Source: Candidatus Magnetominusculus dajiuhuensis (GTDB lineage Bacteria; Nitrospirota; Thermodesulfovibrionia; Thermodesulfovibrionales; Magnetobacteriaceae). From it: a DNA stretch of 64,000 bases. The position numbers and the translations under genes are program-made. Below the pieces are notes generated by a model. It made no database searches. It was given only the letters and a program-made list of their open reading frames with translations, and had not been told where the DNA came from. Below are positions 55,200-63,688 of the stretch, piece by piece (position 1 is the stretch's first letter; the number at the start of each line of letters is the position of its first letter). The stretch covers positions 1 through 64,000 of the forward strand of contig JADFXP010000014.1 in NCBI GenBank assembly GCA_015233465.1. The letters are read 5' to 3'.

Positions 55200-55694
55200 A
55201 TGAAACGTAAAACAACAGTAAGACCAATGATTTTAGCTTTAGCATTGATGTTATTATTAGTATGGGTATCAGCCTCATATGCTAATAACAGATTTATAGA
55301 TAATGGAGACGGCACGATAACAGATACAAAAACAGGATTTATGTGGACAAAAGCAGATAGTTATGCGAATACATTTGGATGCCTTGATTGGAATGGAGCA
55401 AAGAGATATGTAAGCGGATTAAAAACAGGCGGATATAGTGATTGGGAAATGCCTAGTGTTCAGATGTTAAAGGATTTATATGACAAATCAAAGACTAATA
55501 TAACTTATACTCTACATGGTAAAATTCATATAGACCCAATATTTGAAAAAGGCGGGGCATATTGGTATTGGTCAAATGAACAATCAGGCTCCTGTTGCGC
55601 TCGATACGTCAGTTTCGTCAGTGGCTACATCGGCGCTCGCCACCGAGACTATTGCAGCGACGTTGGCGTTCGTGCCGTTCGCCTAGGACATTAA
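55200..55694 (+). CDS. Secreted DUF1566 (lectin-like) protein with GC-rich hypervariable-type end
   Basis: 164 aa with a signal peptide (MKRKTTVRPMILALALMLLLVWVSASYA) and one DUF1566/Lcl domain: RFIDNGDGTITDTKTGFMWTKADSYANTFGCLDW, GGYSDWEMPSVQMLKDLY, GGAYWYWSNEQ. The last 35 codons (55590-55694) are about 60% GC, against an AT-rich upstream part, and 31 of 35 end in C or T. This resembles the variable region of a diversity-generating retroelement target, whose mutable residues derive from AAC/AAT template codons. It would display a variable ligand-binding surface outside the cell. DUF1566 proteins without such a role also exist. Confidence 0.88.
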   Translation: MKRKTTVRPMILALALMLLLVWVSASYANNRFIDNGDGTITDTKTGFMWTKADSYANTFGCLDWNGAKRYVSGLKTGGYSDWEMPSVQMLKDLYDKSKTNITYTLHGKIHIDPIFEKGGAYWYWSNEQSGSCCARYVSFVSGYIGARHRDYCSDVGVRAVRLGH

Positions 55695-55736
55695 TTCATT
55701 CCTAAATGGGGACATACACTCTTTTATCTTAACTCT

Positions 55737-56444
55737 TCAACAAAATGAAAGATCCCCATACAAATACTGCATAAGCACAACTGCCGTAATAGCAGCAGTC
55801 TCAGCCCTTAAAATCCTCTTCCCTAAAGATGCAACCGTAAGTCCATGTTCTTCTGCAACCCTTATCTCATCTACACTAAACCCACCCTCTGGACCTATAT
55901 ATAAACTAATCTCATTTATTGAATGATCAAACACAGGAATCTTTGAACCAGACTGCTCATAAAATATTATTCCTTTTCCGCTCAGAGATTCTTTAAAATT
56001 CAAAGGTTCAATAATCTCTGGAATAATAACCCTCCCGCACTGCCTGCTAGCCTGAGTTGCGATTTTTTTTAAACGCTCTATTTTTCTTGTAAAGGTTGGA
56101 ATACAACGCTGCGTAATTATTGGAACAATCTTTTTTACACCAAGCTCTGTAGCCTTCTGTACAACTAAATCCATCTTTTCGCCCTTTAAAAGACCCTGAT
56201 ATAATGTTATATCAAGCAGAGATTCTACATCAGGAGTCGGCAGCGGTTTAGCATTTATAATAACTTGATTTTTGCGGATGGATACAATGTCTCCCCCCCA
56301 ATACTGACCAATATTGTTAAACAGGGTTATACTATCTCCTGCCTTTTGTCTTAGTACATTAGAGACATAATGAGCGCTTTCATCATCAATCTCAATGGTT
56401 CCATCATCACGATAAATATACGAATCAATAAAAATATATGCCAT
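55737..56444 (-). CDS. rsmE: 16S rRNA m3U1498 methyltransferase RsmE
   Basis: A 235-aa SPOUT-class enzyme. The N-terminal PUA-like region (HYVSNVLRQKAGDSITLFN) is followed by LLKGEKMDLVVQKATELGVKKIVPIITQRC and the trefoil-knot SAM site LYIGPEGGFSVDEIRVAEEHGLTVASLGKRILRAETAAI. It is the last gene of the dnaK-dnaJ operon, 11 bases after dnaJ, a common association. Confidence 0.96.
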   Translation of the reverse strand: MAYIFIDSYIYRDDGTIEIDDESAHYVSNVLRQKAGDSITLFNNIGQYWGGDIVSIRKNQVIINAKPLPTPDVESLLDITLYQGLLKGEKMDLVVQKATELGVKKIVPIITQRCIPTFTRKIERLKKIATQASRQCGRVIIPEIIEPLNFKESLSGKGIIFYEQSGSKIPVFDHSINEISLYIGPEGGFSVDEIRVAEEHGLTVASLGKRILRAETAAITAVVLMQYLYGDLSFC

Positions 56445-56455
56445 CAGCAGTCTGC

Positions 56456-57553
56456 TTATCTGTCACTTGAAAAAATTCCCTTTAACTTCTTTTTAAAACC
56501 CTTTGTTACATCATCTCCATTGATTGAGGCAAATTCTTCAAGCAGTTCCTTCTGTCGAGATGTCAGCTTTGTTGGAACATCAATATACACCTTTACTATC
56601 TGATCTCCTCGTGAGCTTTTGCCAATATGTTGAATACCCTCACCCTTTAATCTAAATATCTTTCCAGACTGCGTACCTGATGGTATCTTTAATGTATCAT
56701 TACCTTCAATCTTTGGCACTTCAACCTCACCGCCAAGGGCTGCAATTGTAAAACTAATTGGTACCTCACATATCAAGTCATCACCATCTCTTTGAAAGAA
56801 ATTATGACTTTCTACAGCTATAAATATATATAAATCACCAGCAGGACCACCATTAGTGCCAAGTTCGCCTTCACCTGTCATCCTTAGGCGGGTATTGGTA
56901 TCAACTCCTGGCGGTATCTTTACGGCAACATTACGAGTCTCCTTTGTCATACAGCGTCCATGACAATCCTTGCATGGGTCGGTTATCACGGCTCCAGCGC
57001 CTCCGCATCTGCTGCATGTCTTGCTGACTGAAAAAAATCCCTGCTGAAATCTAACCTGTCCTGCACCTTTACATGTCTGACATACCTGCGGTTTTTTCCC
57101 GCCTGCAGAACCTGTCCCTGAACATGTCTCACATGGCTGCCATCTTGGGATATTTATCTCTTTTGACGCTCCAAACGCAGCCTCTTCTAAAGTGATTGTC
57201 ATATCATAACGCAGGTCTTCACCTTTGACTACGCGGGTTCGCTGCCCTCGTGCGCCTCCAAAAAAATCTCCAAATATATCATCAAATATATCTGAAAAAG
57301 AACTTGAGAACTGCCCGTAATCCCCGCCTCCACCCATACCGCCGTCAGTTCCAAAGCGGTCATAATTAGCCTTTTTCTGAGGATCACTTAAACACGAATA
57401 TGCTGAATTTATCTCTTTAAACTTCTCTTCTGATTCTTTATCGCCTTTATTTCTGTCTGGATGAAACTTCATTGCTAATCCCCTGTATGCCTTCTTTAGT
57501 TCCTCAGGGGTTGCGTTTCTTTCAACGCCTAAAATCTCATAATAATCCCGCAT
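56456..57553 (-). CDS. dnaJ: Chaperone DnaJ (Hsp40)
   Basis: 365 aa. J domain at residues 1-70 with HPD ([10 protein letters not shown]), a G/F-rich region around [20 protein letters not shown], and a cysteine-rich zinc domain with [24 protein letters not shown] and CKDCHGRC. The last repeat ends in Cys instead of Gly. The C-terminal substrate-binding domains are complete. It stimulates DnaK ATPase. A 382-base gap rich in repeats separates it from dnaK. Confidence 0.97.
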   Translation of the reverse strand: MRDYYEILGVERNATPEELKKAYRGLAMKFHPDRNKGDKESEEKFKEINSAYSCLSDPQKKANYDRFGTDGGMGGGGDYGQFSSSFSDIFDDIFGDFFGGARGQRTRVVKGEDLRYDMTITLEEAAFGASKEINIPRWQPCETCSGTGSAGGKKPQVCQTCKGAGQVRFQQGFFSVSKTCSRCGGAGAVITDPCKDCHGRCMTKETRNVAVKIPPGVDTNTRLRMTGEGELGTNGGPAGDLYIFIAVESHNFFQRDGDDLICEVPISFTIAALGGEVEVPKIEGNDTLKIPSGTQSGKIFRLKGEGIQHIGKSSRGDQIVKVYIDVPTKLTSRQKELLEEFASINGDDVTKGFKKKLKGIFSSDR

Positions 57554-57623
57554 TTATCTTACCTTTGCTATTTATATTTACTTATACCAAGTTGCTATCA
57601 TAAAAATATATATTCATTGAAAT

Positions 57624-57723
57624 GTAGGGGCAGCTTTTTTGTAACGGGTCTTAGACCCTGTGGCTGCCCTGTTTTAAGTTTAGCCTACACGTAACTTGGG
57701 TAACCACAAGGGGTTACCCCTAC
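57624..57723. repeat. Large nested palindrome bordered by GTAGGGG/CCCCTAC
   Basis: Outer arms GTAGGGG (57624-57630) and CCCCTAC (57717-57723) enclose GGCAGC...GCTGCC (itself holding GGGTCTTAGACCC) and GGGTAACC/GGTTACCC. It has the same plan as 19956-20007 and could fold as a cloverleaf in the dnaK-dnaJ transcript. Confidence 0.8.
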
Positions 57724-57801
57724 GAAATACGGTTTTAAATAGAATTAACTGAATTACTTCTAATAAAGCAACTTTGTATTAATCCTATTCATGATAAAAA
57801 C

Positions 57802-57920
57802 TTAAAGATTTCCACCACAGAGACATAGAGAACACCGAGAAAAGATTAAAAAATTAATTCTTTTCACTCTTCACTGTGAGGACTCCCTTTAGGGACGTGT
57901 CTCTGTGGTTAAATCTTTAT
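57802..57920. mobile_element. MITE-like element with ~22-bp inverted ends
   Basis: The left end TTAAAGATTTCCACCACAGA continues GACA; the right end reads GTGTCTCTGTGGTTAAATCT continuing TTA. The ends are imperfect inverted repeats around a 70-base core with no coding capacity. The CCACAGAGACACAGAG-type sequence occurs as an interspersed element in various bacteria. No transposase is nearby. Confidence 0.55.
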
Positions 57921-57935
57921 ATATTTTAATTCTGA

Positions 57936-59843
57936 CTATTTTTTATCATCTCCAACATCTTCAAATTCTGCTTCTACTGCCTCATCTTGACCAGCAGGCT
58001 TTTTATCCTCTGGTTTAGCTGCGCCTTCTTTAGCTGCTGCGTCTTTGTATATATGCTCTGCTAATTTATGTGAAGCTGCAGTCAACGCTTCAACAGCAGC
58101 CTTTATCTCGTCAAAATTATCGCCTCTACTCTTTGTCTCCTTGCAGCGCTCAAGGGCTTGTTCAATCTCAGATTTATCTGCGCTTGTCAATTTATCCCCA
58201 TAGTCTTTAATAGACTTCTCTACAGAATATATCAGCGCATCAGCCTCATTTTTTATCTCAATCAACTGTTTTTTCTTCTTATCCTCATCTGAATGAGATT
58301 CAGCATCACGCACCATATTTTTTATCTCGTCTTCAGACAATCCGCTTGAGGCAGTAATACGAATTGACTGCTCCTTGCCTGTACCTAAATCCTTCGCTGA
58401 AACATGAAGTATACCGTTTGCGTCTATATCAAAGGTTACCTCTATCTGAGGCATTCCCCTTGGGGCTGGCGGGATACCTATCAGTTCAAAATTGCCAAGC
58501 AATTTATTATCTCCTGCCATCTCTCTTTCGCCCTGACATATCTTTATCGTAACAGCAGGCTGATTATCAGAGGCAGTAGAAAATACCTGACTCTTTTTTG
58601 TTGGAATAGTTGTGTTTCTCTCAATCAATTTTGTAAACACTCCGCCTAAAGTCTCTATTCCAAGTGAAAGAGGAGTTACATCTAATAACAGTACTTCCTT
58701 GACATCACCTTTTAATACAGCGCCTTGAATTGCAGCCCCAGCAGCTACTACCTCATCTGGATTAACCGATTTGTTTGGCTCTTTCTTAAAATAATCCTCA
58801 ACAATCTTTACAACCTTAGGCGTACGAGTTGAACCGCCAACCAATATTACTTCATCTATATCTTTTACAGTCATTCCAGCATCTTTTATGGCGTTTTTAC
58901 ATGGTTCAAGGGAGTGCATAAACTGATCATCTAAGAGCTGTTCAAGTTTAGACCTTGAAAGTTTCATAAGTAAATGCTTTGGACCAGTTGCATCAGCAGT
59001 TATAAACGGCAGATTAATCTCTGTTTCAGCAGCAGAGGATAACTCAATCTTTGCCTTTTCAGCAGCCTCTTTTAATCTCTGAAGAGCCATCTTATCATTT
59101 TTAAGGTCTACGCCCTGCTCTTTTTTAAATTCTACCAATAACCAATCCATTATCTTGATGTCAAAATCATCGCCGCCAAGATAAGTATCTCCATTAGTAG
59201 ATTTAACCTCTATAACACCATCGCCTATCTCAAGTATAGAAATATCAAATGTTCCGCCTCCAAGGTCATATACAGCAATCTTTTCCTCTTTCTTTTTGTC
59301 TATACCATATGCAAGTGAGGCAGCTGTTGGTTCGTTGATTATCCTTAAAACTGTCAACCCTGCTATCCTTCCAGCATCCTGCGTTGCCTGTCTCTGACTA
59401 TCATCAAAATATGCAGGCACTGTAATTACAGCGTCAGTAACAGTCTCGCCAAGATAATCTTCAGCAGCCTGTTTTAGTTTCTGTAGTATCATTGCAGATA
59501 TCTCAGGAGGCGAATATGACTTACCTCTTACCTCAACATGTGCATCTCCATTTTTAGCCTTAACTATCTTATATGGAAGTTTGTGGATCGCGTTTTGCAC
59601 TTCCTTAGAGTCAAATTTTCTTCCCATAAGACGTTTGATGGAAAATATTGTGTTCTCAGGATTCGTTATTGCCTGCCTCTTTGCTATCTGCCCAACCAGT
59701 CTGTCGTTTTTGTCAGTAAATGCAACTATGGAAGGCGTTGTTCTGTTGCCTTCTTGATTGGGAATTATTACTGTATCATCTCCTTGTACTACGGCTACTA
59801 CAGAATTAGTTGTACCAAGGTCTATACCTATTGCCTTACTCAT
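57936..59843 (-). CDS. dnaK: Chaperone DnaK (Hsp70)
   Basis: 635 aa. The nucleotide-binding domain has [52 protein letters not shown] and [12 protein letters not shown]; the linker [15 protein letters not shown] leads to the substrate domain, and the tail [15 protein letters not shown] is typical of bacterial DnaK. It works with DnaJ and GrpE, encoded on either side, under CIRCE/HrcA control. Confidence 0.99.
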   Translation of the reverse strand: MSKAIGIDLGTTNSVVAVVQGDDTVIIPNQEGNRTTPSIVAFTDKNDRLVGQIAKRQAITNPENTIFSIKRLMGRKFDSKEVQNAIHKLPYKIVKAKNGDAHVEVRGKSYSPPEISAMILQKLKQAAEDYLGETVTDAVITVPAYFDDSQRQATQDAGRIAGLTVLRIINEPTAASLAYGIDKKKEEKIAVYDLGGGTFDISILEIGDGVIEVKSTNGDTYLGGDDFDIKIMDWLLVEFKKEQGVDLKNDKMALQRLKEAAEKAKIELSSAAETEINLPFITADATGPKHLLMKLSRSKLEQLLDDQFMHSLEPCKNAIKDAGMTVKDIDEVILVGGSTRTPKVVKIVEDYFKKEPNKSVNPDEVVAAGAAIQGAVLKGDVKEVLLLDVTPLSLGIETLGGVFTKLIERNTTIPTKKSQVFSTASDNQPAVTIKICQGEREMAGDNKLLGNFELIGIPPAPRGMPQIEVTFDIDANGILHVSAKDLGTGKEQSIRITASSGLSEDEIKNMVRDAESHSDEDKKKKQLIEIKNEADALIYSVEKSIKDYGDKLTSADKSEIEQALERCKETKSRGDNFDEIKAAVEALTAASHKLAEHIYKDAAAKEGAAKPEDKKPAGQDEAVEAEFEDVGDDKK

Positions 59844-59882
59844 TTATTTCCTCCTAACAGATATTTATATAATTTTAAATAC

Positions 59883-59980
59883 ATGAGGGCTCTGCCCTTT
59901 TCATCTACAGGCTCCTGCAAGGGGCCTTTTTGTAAACTTTTTTGTAAAAAGTTTAACCATCTAACCCCTTGACCCCATTG
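59883..59980. repeat. Interspersed repeat between grpE and dnaK, entering grpE
   Basis: Almost the same as 28149-28238: TGAGGGCTCTGCCC, GGCTCCTGCAAGGGGCC, an AAACTTTTTTGTAAAAAGTTT hairpin, then CCCCTTGACCCCATT. The last part (59953-59980) codes for the grpE C-terminus. Confidence 0.85.
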
Positions 59981-60567
59981 TCAAGAACATTGAGTTCAGG
60001 AGGTTTATTTTTCTTAGAAACAGATACAATTGCAGGCCTAATCAGGCGGTCCTTAAATAAATAACCCTTTCTAAATATCTCTACTACTGTATTATTTTCA
60101 ATATCATCTCTTTCAATCATAGACATTGCATGATGAAAATTTGGATCAAATGGTTTTCCTTGAGCATTTATTTCTGATAATCCAAACTTATCAAGTATCT
60201 TCTTTAACTCCTTTGTAGTCATTTCAACACCTTTTACAAGGGAATCATCAGAGCTTGAAGTAACATGGGAAAGGGCAAGCTGAAGATTATCTAATACCTG
60301 AAGTATCTCAGTGGCAAGAGGCTCTGCCCTATATTTTGAAAGTTCATCTCTCTCTTTAATTGCCCTTTTTTTATAATTTTCATATTCTGCATATAATCGA
60401 GTATATTTATCAAGCAGCCCGGACTTCTCTTTTAAGCAAATATCTAATAAGTTTGGTTCTTTAATAACTTCTGACTCAGATGATTTGCTTATATCATCTA
60501 TAACTGCGCCGCTATCTGTCTCTACTGGAATATCTTGTTCTGTATTATTCATTTTTCCACCATTCAT
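59953..60567 (-). CDS. grpE: Nucleotide exchange factor GrpE
   Basis: 204 aa. A disordered acidic N-terminus is followed by the long coiled coil (LLDKYTRLYAEYENYKKRAIKERDELSKYRAEPLATEILQVLDNLQLAL) and the beta-domain FDPNFHHAMSMIE...VVEIFRKGYLFKDRLIRPAIVSVSK. The final residues NGVKGLDG and the stop codon derive from an interspersed repeat. It exchanges ADP on DnaK and acts as a thermosensor. It starts two bases after hrcA. Confidence 0.96.
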   Translation of the reverse strand: MNGGKMNNTEQDIPVETDSGAVIDDISKSSESEVIKEPNLLDICLKEKSGLLDKYTRLYAEYENYKKRAIKERDELSKYRAEPLATEILQVLDNLQLALSHVTSSSDDSLVKGVEMTTKELKKILDKFGLSEINAQGKPFDPNFHHAMSMIERDDIENNTVVEIFRKGYLFKDRLIRPAIVSVSKKNKPPELNVLDNGVKGLDG

Positions 60568-60569
60568 TA

Positions 60570-61592
60570 TTAAACATTCAAATATCTTGAGATATATTGA
60601 GCAGTTGTGTTTACAATTGAAATGGCCTGATTATAATTCATTCTCTTTGGCCCAATAAGCCCTAAAACTCCGCCGGGTCTGCCTTTATCTAAGTATCTTG
60701 AGGCAACTATGCTTAATTCGCTGTTGTTATTAAGATATTTTTCTCCGACATAAACTGTAACTCCATCAGTTTTCATGATCTTATCAATCAATTTAACAAT
60801 GGTCTGTTTATCTTCTATAGCGTTAGATAATCTTTTTATCAAGGAAATATCGGAAAAATCAGGCAAATTCAATATCCTGCTAAATCCAAACATATGTATG
60901 TTATCAGTAAAGGTAAAAAATACCTTTTCACATAATCGCGTGGCATTAGTAATTAAATCATCGTATAGATTTTGTTTTTTAGAGATATCATCACTAAGCC
61001 TGTCTCTTATAGCACGAAGAGTATATCCGCTAAACTCAGAGTTTAAATAAGAAGTAATCCTGCTTAAGTCTCGTTGAGTTAGTTTATTTTCCACCCTAAT
61101 TATTTTATGCCTAATAGCGCCGTCCTCAGTTGCAAGCGTAACAACTACATTTCGGTCAGAGTGATATTTATATGAAAACATCTCCATCTTACTTACAACA
61201 CTTTCTTCACAAATGCTTGTCTGAGCAATACCAAGATATTGCGAATATTCTGATAATATTTTTGCAACCTTACCGAGATTATCATCAATATCATCATTAT
61301 GATCAATATCTCCATCTAACAAATATAACAATCTATCATCCATAACGATTGCCCCATATAACAAATCCTCAATATATAACTCATAACCTTTATCAGTAGG
61401 CACCCTGCCAGAAGATGTATGAGGCTGACTTAGATAACCCATCTCTTCAAGATCAGACATTGCATTGCGAATAGTCGCTGATGAAAGCCCAAACTGATAA
61501 TTTTTAGAGATATATCTTGAGCCTACAGGAGCAGGCGTTGATATATAACTCTGTATAACTGCTATTAATATCTCTCTGGTTCTTTCGTCCAT
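60570..61592 (-). CDS. hrcA: Heat-inducible transcription repressor HrcA
   Basis: About 340 aa from the ATG at 61592 (MDERTREILIAVIQSYISTPAPVGSRYIS). A longer frame to 61664 would run through the CIRCE operator and promoter and is rejected. The N-terminal winged helix includes FGLSSATIRNAMSDLEEMGYLSQPHTSSGRVPTDKGY, followed by GAF-like and C-terminal GVLGLIGPKRMNYNQAISIVNTTAQYIS. It represses its own operon by binding CIRCE, with GroEL as usual corepressor. Confidence 0.96.
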   Translation of the reverse strand: MDERTREILIAVIQSYISTPAPVGSRYISKNYQFGLSSATIRNAMSDLEEMGYLSQPHTSSGRVPTDKGYELYIEDLLYGAIVMDDRLLYLLDGDIDHNDDIDDNLGKVAKILSEYSQYLGIAQTSICEESVVSKMEMFSYKYHSDRNVVVTLATEDGAIRHKIIRVENKLTQRDLSRITSYLNSEFSGYTLRAIRDRLSDDISKKQNLYDDLITNATRLCEKVFFTFTDNIHMFGFSRILNLPDFSDISLIKRLSNAIEDKQTIVKLIDKIMKTDGVTVYVGEKYLNNNSELSIVASRYLDKGRPGGVLGLIGPKRMNYNQAISIVNTTAQYISRYLNV

Positions 61593-61606
61593 TAGTTTAC
61601 CACCCT

Positions 61607-61633
61607 TTAGCACTCTTATGAAGAGAGTGCTAA
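61607..61633 (-). promoter_or_regulatory. CIRCE operator
   Basis: TTAGCACTC (61607-61615), nine bases, GAGTGCTAA (61625-61633): a perfect match to the CIRCE consensus. It lies immediately downstream of the -10 box and 15 bases before the hrcA ATG. Confidence 0.97.
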
Positions 61634-61635
61634 TT

Positions 61636-61664
61636 AATGTAACAGTTTTTTTGATTCTTGTCAA
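61636..61664 (-). promoter_or_regulatory. Sigma-70-type promoter of the hrcA operon
   Basis: On the minus strand TTGACA (61659-61664), 17-base spacer, TACATT (61636-61641), directly upstream of CIRCE. This placement lets HrcA block transcription initiation or escape. Confidence 0.8.
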
Positions 61665-61746
61665 GTTAGTTTAATAAATTTCTTTTTAGGATGGAAGAAG
61701 AATAAATTATAGATAAGATAAATCTTATCGTTTTAAAACCAAAATA

Positions 61747-62181
61747 TTACTCATTTGGCTTTAAATTATTTAACGTCTCTTCAAATTTTTCGGTTAATTT
61801 GCAGGCAATTTTAGATACAACATCAGTCATAAAATCCATACTATCCTGCACAGATTGACTTTGTCTCTCTTTTGAATATAATTTACATAGAGTAACGATA
61901 GATTCTCTAAGTTGGTCAGGGGTTTCACCTTGAGTTGGTTTATCTGAGGTTTGGCCTTTTGATTCATTCATCAAACCAATGATAGAATAATAATTGGTAA
62001 TCTGCTCTTTAAGAAGCGGGTAGCTGTCTATCAGTTTTTCAATCCTTGGAAACATCTCCCAAAACTTAACCATAGCAGTTATGCCCTCTTTTTGCATGAC
62101 CTCCAGATATTCCACAAAGGCATTCTTAAACACTGGGTTATTATACAGTTGTTTCAAATTTTCAGAGATTTCTGTATTCAT
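61747..62181 (-). CDS. Hypothetical helical protein
   Basis: A 144-aa protein with no recognised family. It is strongly helical: MNTEISENLKQLYNNPVFKNAFVEYLEVMQKEGITAMVKFWEMFPRIEKLIDSYPLLKEQITNYY, a Q/T/P-rich linker at about 72-90, and a second helical part ending in KFEETLNNLKPNE. No signal peptide or transmembrane segment. The spacing of aromatic and charged residues recalls phasin- or polyester-associated helices, but this is weak. It is divergent from the kinase gene; the 105-base AT-rich gap should hold both promoters. Confidence 0.65.
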   Translation of the reverse strand: MNTEISENLKQLYNNPVFKNAFVEYLEVMQKEGITAMVKFWEMFPRIEKLIDSYPLLKEQITNYYSIIGLMNESKGQTSDKPTQGETPDQLRESIVTLCKLYSKERQSQSVQDSMDFMTDVVSKIACKLTEKFEETLNNLKPNE

Positions 62182-62286
62182 AATTAATCATAACAGATTT
62201 TAAACATTTTAATAAATATTTTATATCTTGCGATTTGATATGAAATTTGTTATAGTTATATATCATTTTTTATTAATCAGAAAGGA

Positions 62287-63642
62287 ATGTACCTATTATA
62301 TATGAGAAGCGTTGAAAGCATATTAAAAAGCATTGAAAAGAAAAAACAAGACTACACCCAATATAATTTCGCAATAATTGAGGGGTTTGCACTTAATACA
62401 TTTTTTGATCTTGCACAGGAATTCTCAGTTATTGAGGATTTGTATAATCTATGTGTATCTATCCCAAAGGGTTTTTTCCAGCTTGATTCCTGTCTATATC
62501 TAATAGATTCAAAGACTAATCAATTTCATTTATCAGCAAGCACAGATCCCTCCGCAGAAATCAACACTCCAATGCCTGCTGAATTTGTGCCAAAAGAGAC
62601 ACCCTATAATATTGACAATAAACTGCTGCTTACAATAAAAGGCAAGGAAATGCTTATGGAGCAGCTTCCCTTTGATACAACAGGAAATGTCATAGCATTT
62701 CTTACTATATATCCAGCGTCAGGGATAAATGAACGCCAAACCCTTTTCTTTCATAAATACGCTAACCGCATTGGGTTTAATATGCACGATCGCTTTATAG
62801 TCAAGAAAAACATTGAGCATCTGCGCTTTATACGTTCTTTAGTTGCAGATATTGAGCACAACATTATTGTCCCAAATATGATCTTTAAATTATATCTGCG
62901 AGGCATGAAGAGCAGGATTACAAAAAATCTTGAGATTGAAAGACTGCTTACTACTTATTCAGAAAACGAAACATGCGATGAAGCATGTCTTAAAAATCTG
63001 CTTGCAGAACTAATTGAGGTAAATCAAGGGCTGACTACTGAATTTGAAAATATTGACAAACATTATAAAAACACCACTCTATTCCTTGAAACCCTTCTTC
63101 GCAGGAGTCATTTTGACAAGGGTCACTTAACCCTTCGCACAAAGTCCTGTAAGATGAAAGACGATGTTATTATGCCGCAGCTTGATAATTATAAGGCACG
63201 AATTAAAGAGATGGGTATTGAGATTATAGATAATATTCAGCCTGAAAAAGACAGCGAGATAATCACAGTCGTTGACATTGGACTTATGGCTCAGGTATAT
63301 GCAAATCTCTTTTCAAATGCCTTAAAATATACTTATGAAATCACTACTGATGAGGGTGAAAAGAAAAAATATTTATCTATCAGCCGCGAGATCTTAAAGG
63401 ATTATTTTGGCCCGAACAAAGACGGTATTAAATATAATTTCTTTAGTTCAGGAACAAATATTAATGAAGAGGAACGCAAACTAATTTATCAAGAAGGCTT
63501 TAGAGGTTCTAATATCTCAAATAGGCCGGGTTCAGGACATGGCCTTACATTTATCAAAAATACAATTGAAATACACGGAGGGGTTGTAGGTTATGAGCCT
63601 CTAAAATACGGAAACAACTTCTTCTTTATCCTTCCTAAATAA
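62287..63642 (+). CDS. Soluble histidine kinase-like ATPase
   Basis: 451 aa, without transmembrane helices. The N-terminal half is probably a GAF-like sensor (LAQEFSVIEDLYNLCVSIPKGFFQLDSCLYLID). The presumed phosphoacceptor region is SLVADIEHNIIVPNMIFKLYLRG, with His followed by Asn instead of the common HE/HD. The ATPase part has LFSNALKYTYE (N box), FFSSGTNI and EGFRGSNISNRPGSGHGLTFIKNTIEIHGG (F/G2), but no clear DxGxG G1 box. An ATG at 62302 is a possible start. The repeat after its stop leads into a YggS gene. No response regulator is adjacent. Confidence 0.75.
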   Translation: MYLLYMRSVESILKSIEKKKQDYTQYNFAIIEGFALNTFFDLAQEFSVIEDLYNLCVSIPKGFFQLDSCLYLIDSKTNQFHLSASTDPSAEINTPMPAEFVPKETPYNIDNKLLLTIKGKEMLMEQLPFDTTGNVIAFLTIYPASGINERQTLFFHKYANRIGFNMHDRFIVKKNIEHLRFIRSLVADIEHNIIVPNMIFKLYLRGMKSRITKNLEIERLLTTYSENETCDEACLKNLLAELIEVNQGLTTEFENIDKHYKNTTLFLETLLRRSHFDKGHLTLRTKSCKMKDDVIMPQLDNYKARIKEMGIEIIDNIQPEKDSEIITVVDIGLMAQVYANLFSNALKYTYEITTDEGEKKKYLSISREILKDYFGPNKDGIKYNFFSSGTNINEEERKLIYQEGFRGSNISNRPGSGHGLTFIKNTIEIHGGVVGYEPLKYGNNFFFILPK

Positions 63643-63644
63643 CA

Positions 63645-63680
63645 TTGGGGCTGCGCCCCAAACCCTGCAAGGCATTAAGG
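63645..63680. repeat. Palindromic repeat TTGGGGCTGCGCCCCAA with GCAAGGCATTAAGG
   Basis: The intergenic twin of the insertion inside lplA (49498-49539). Its end TTAAGG also serves as the ribosome binding site of the next gene. Confidence 0.8.
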
Positions 63681-63688
63681 AAATGATT

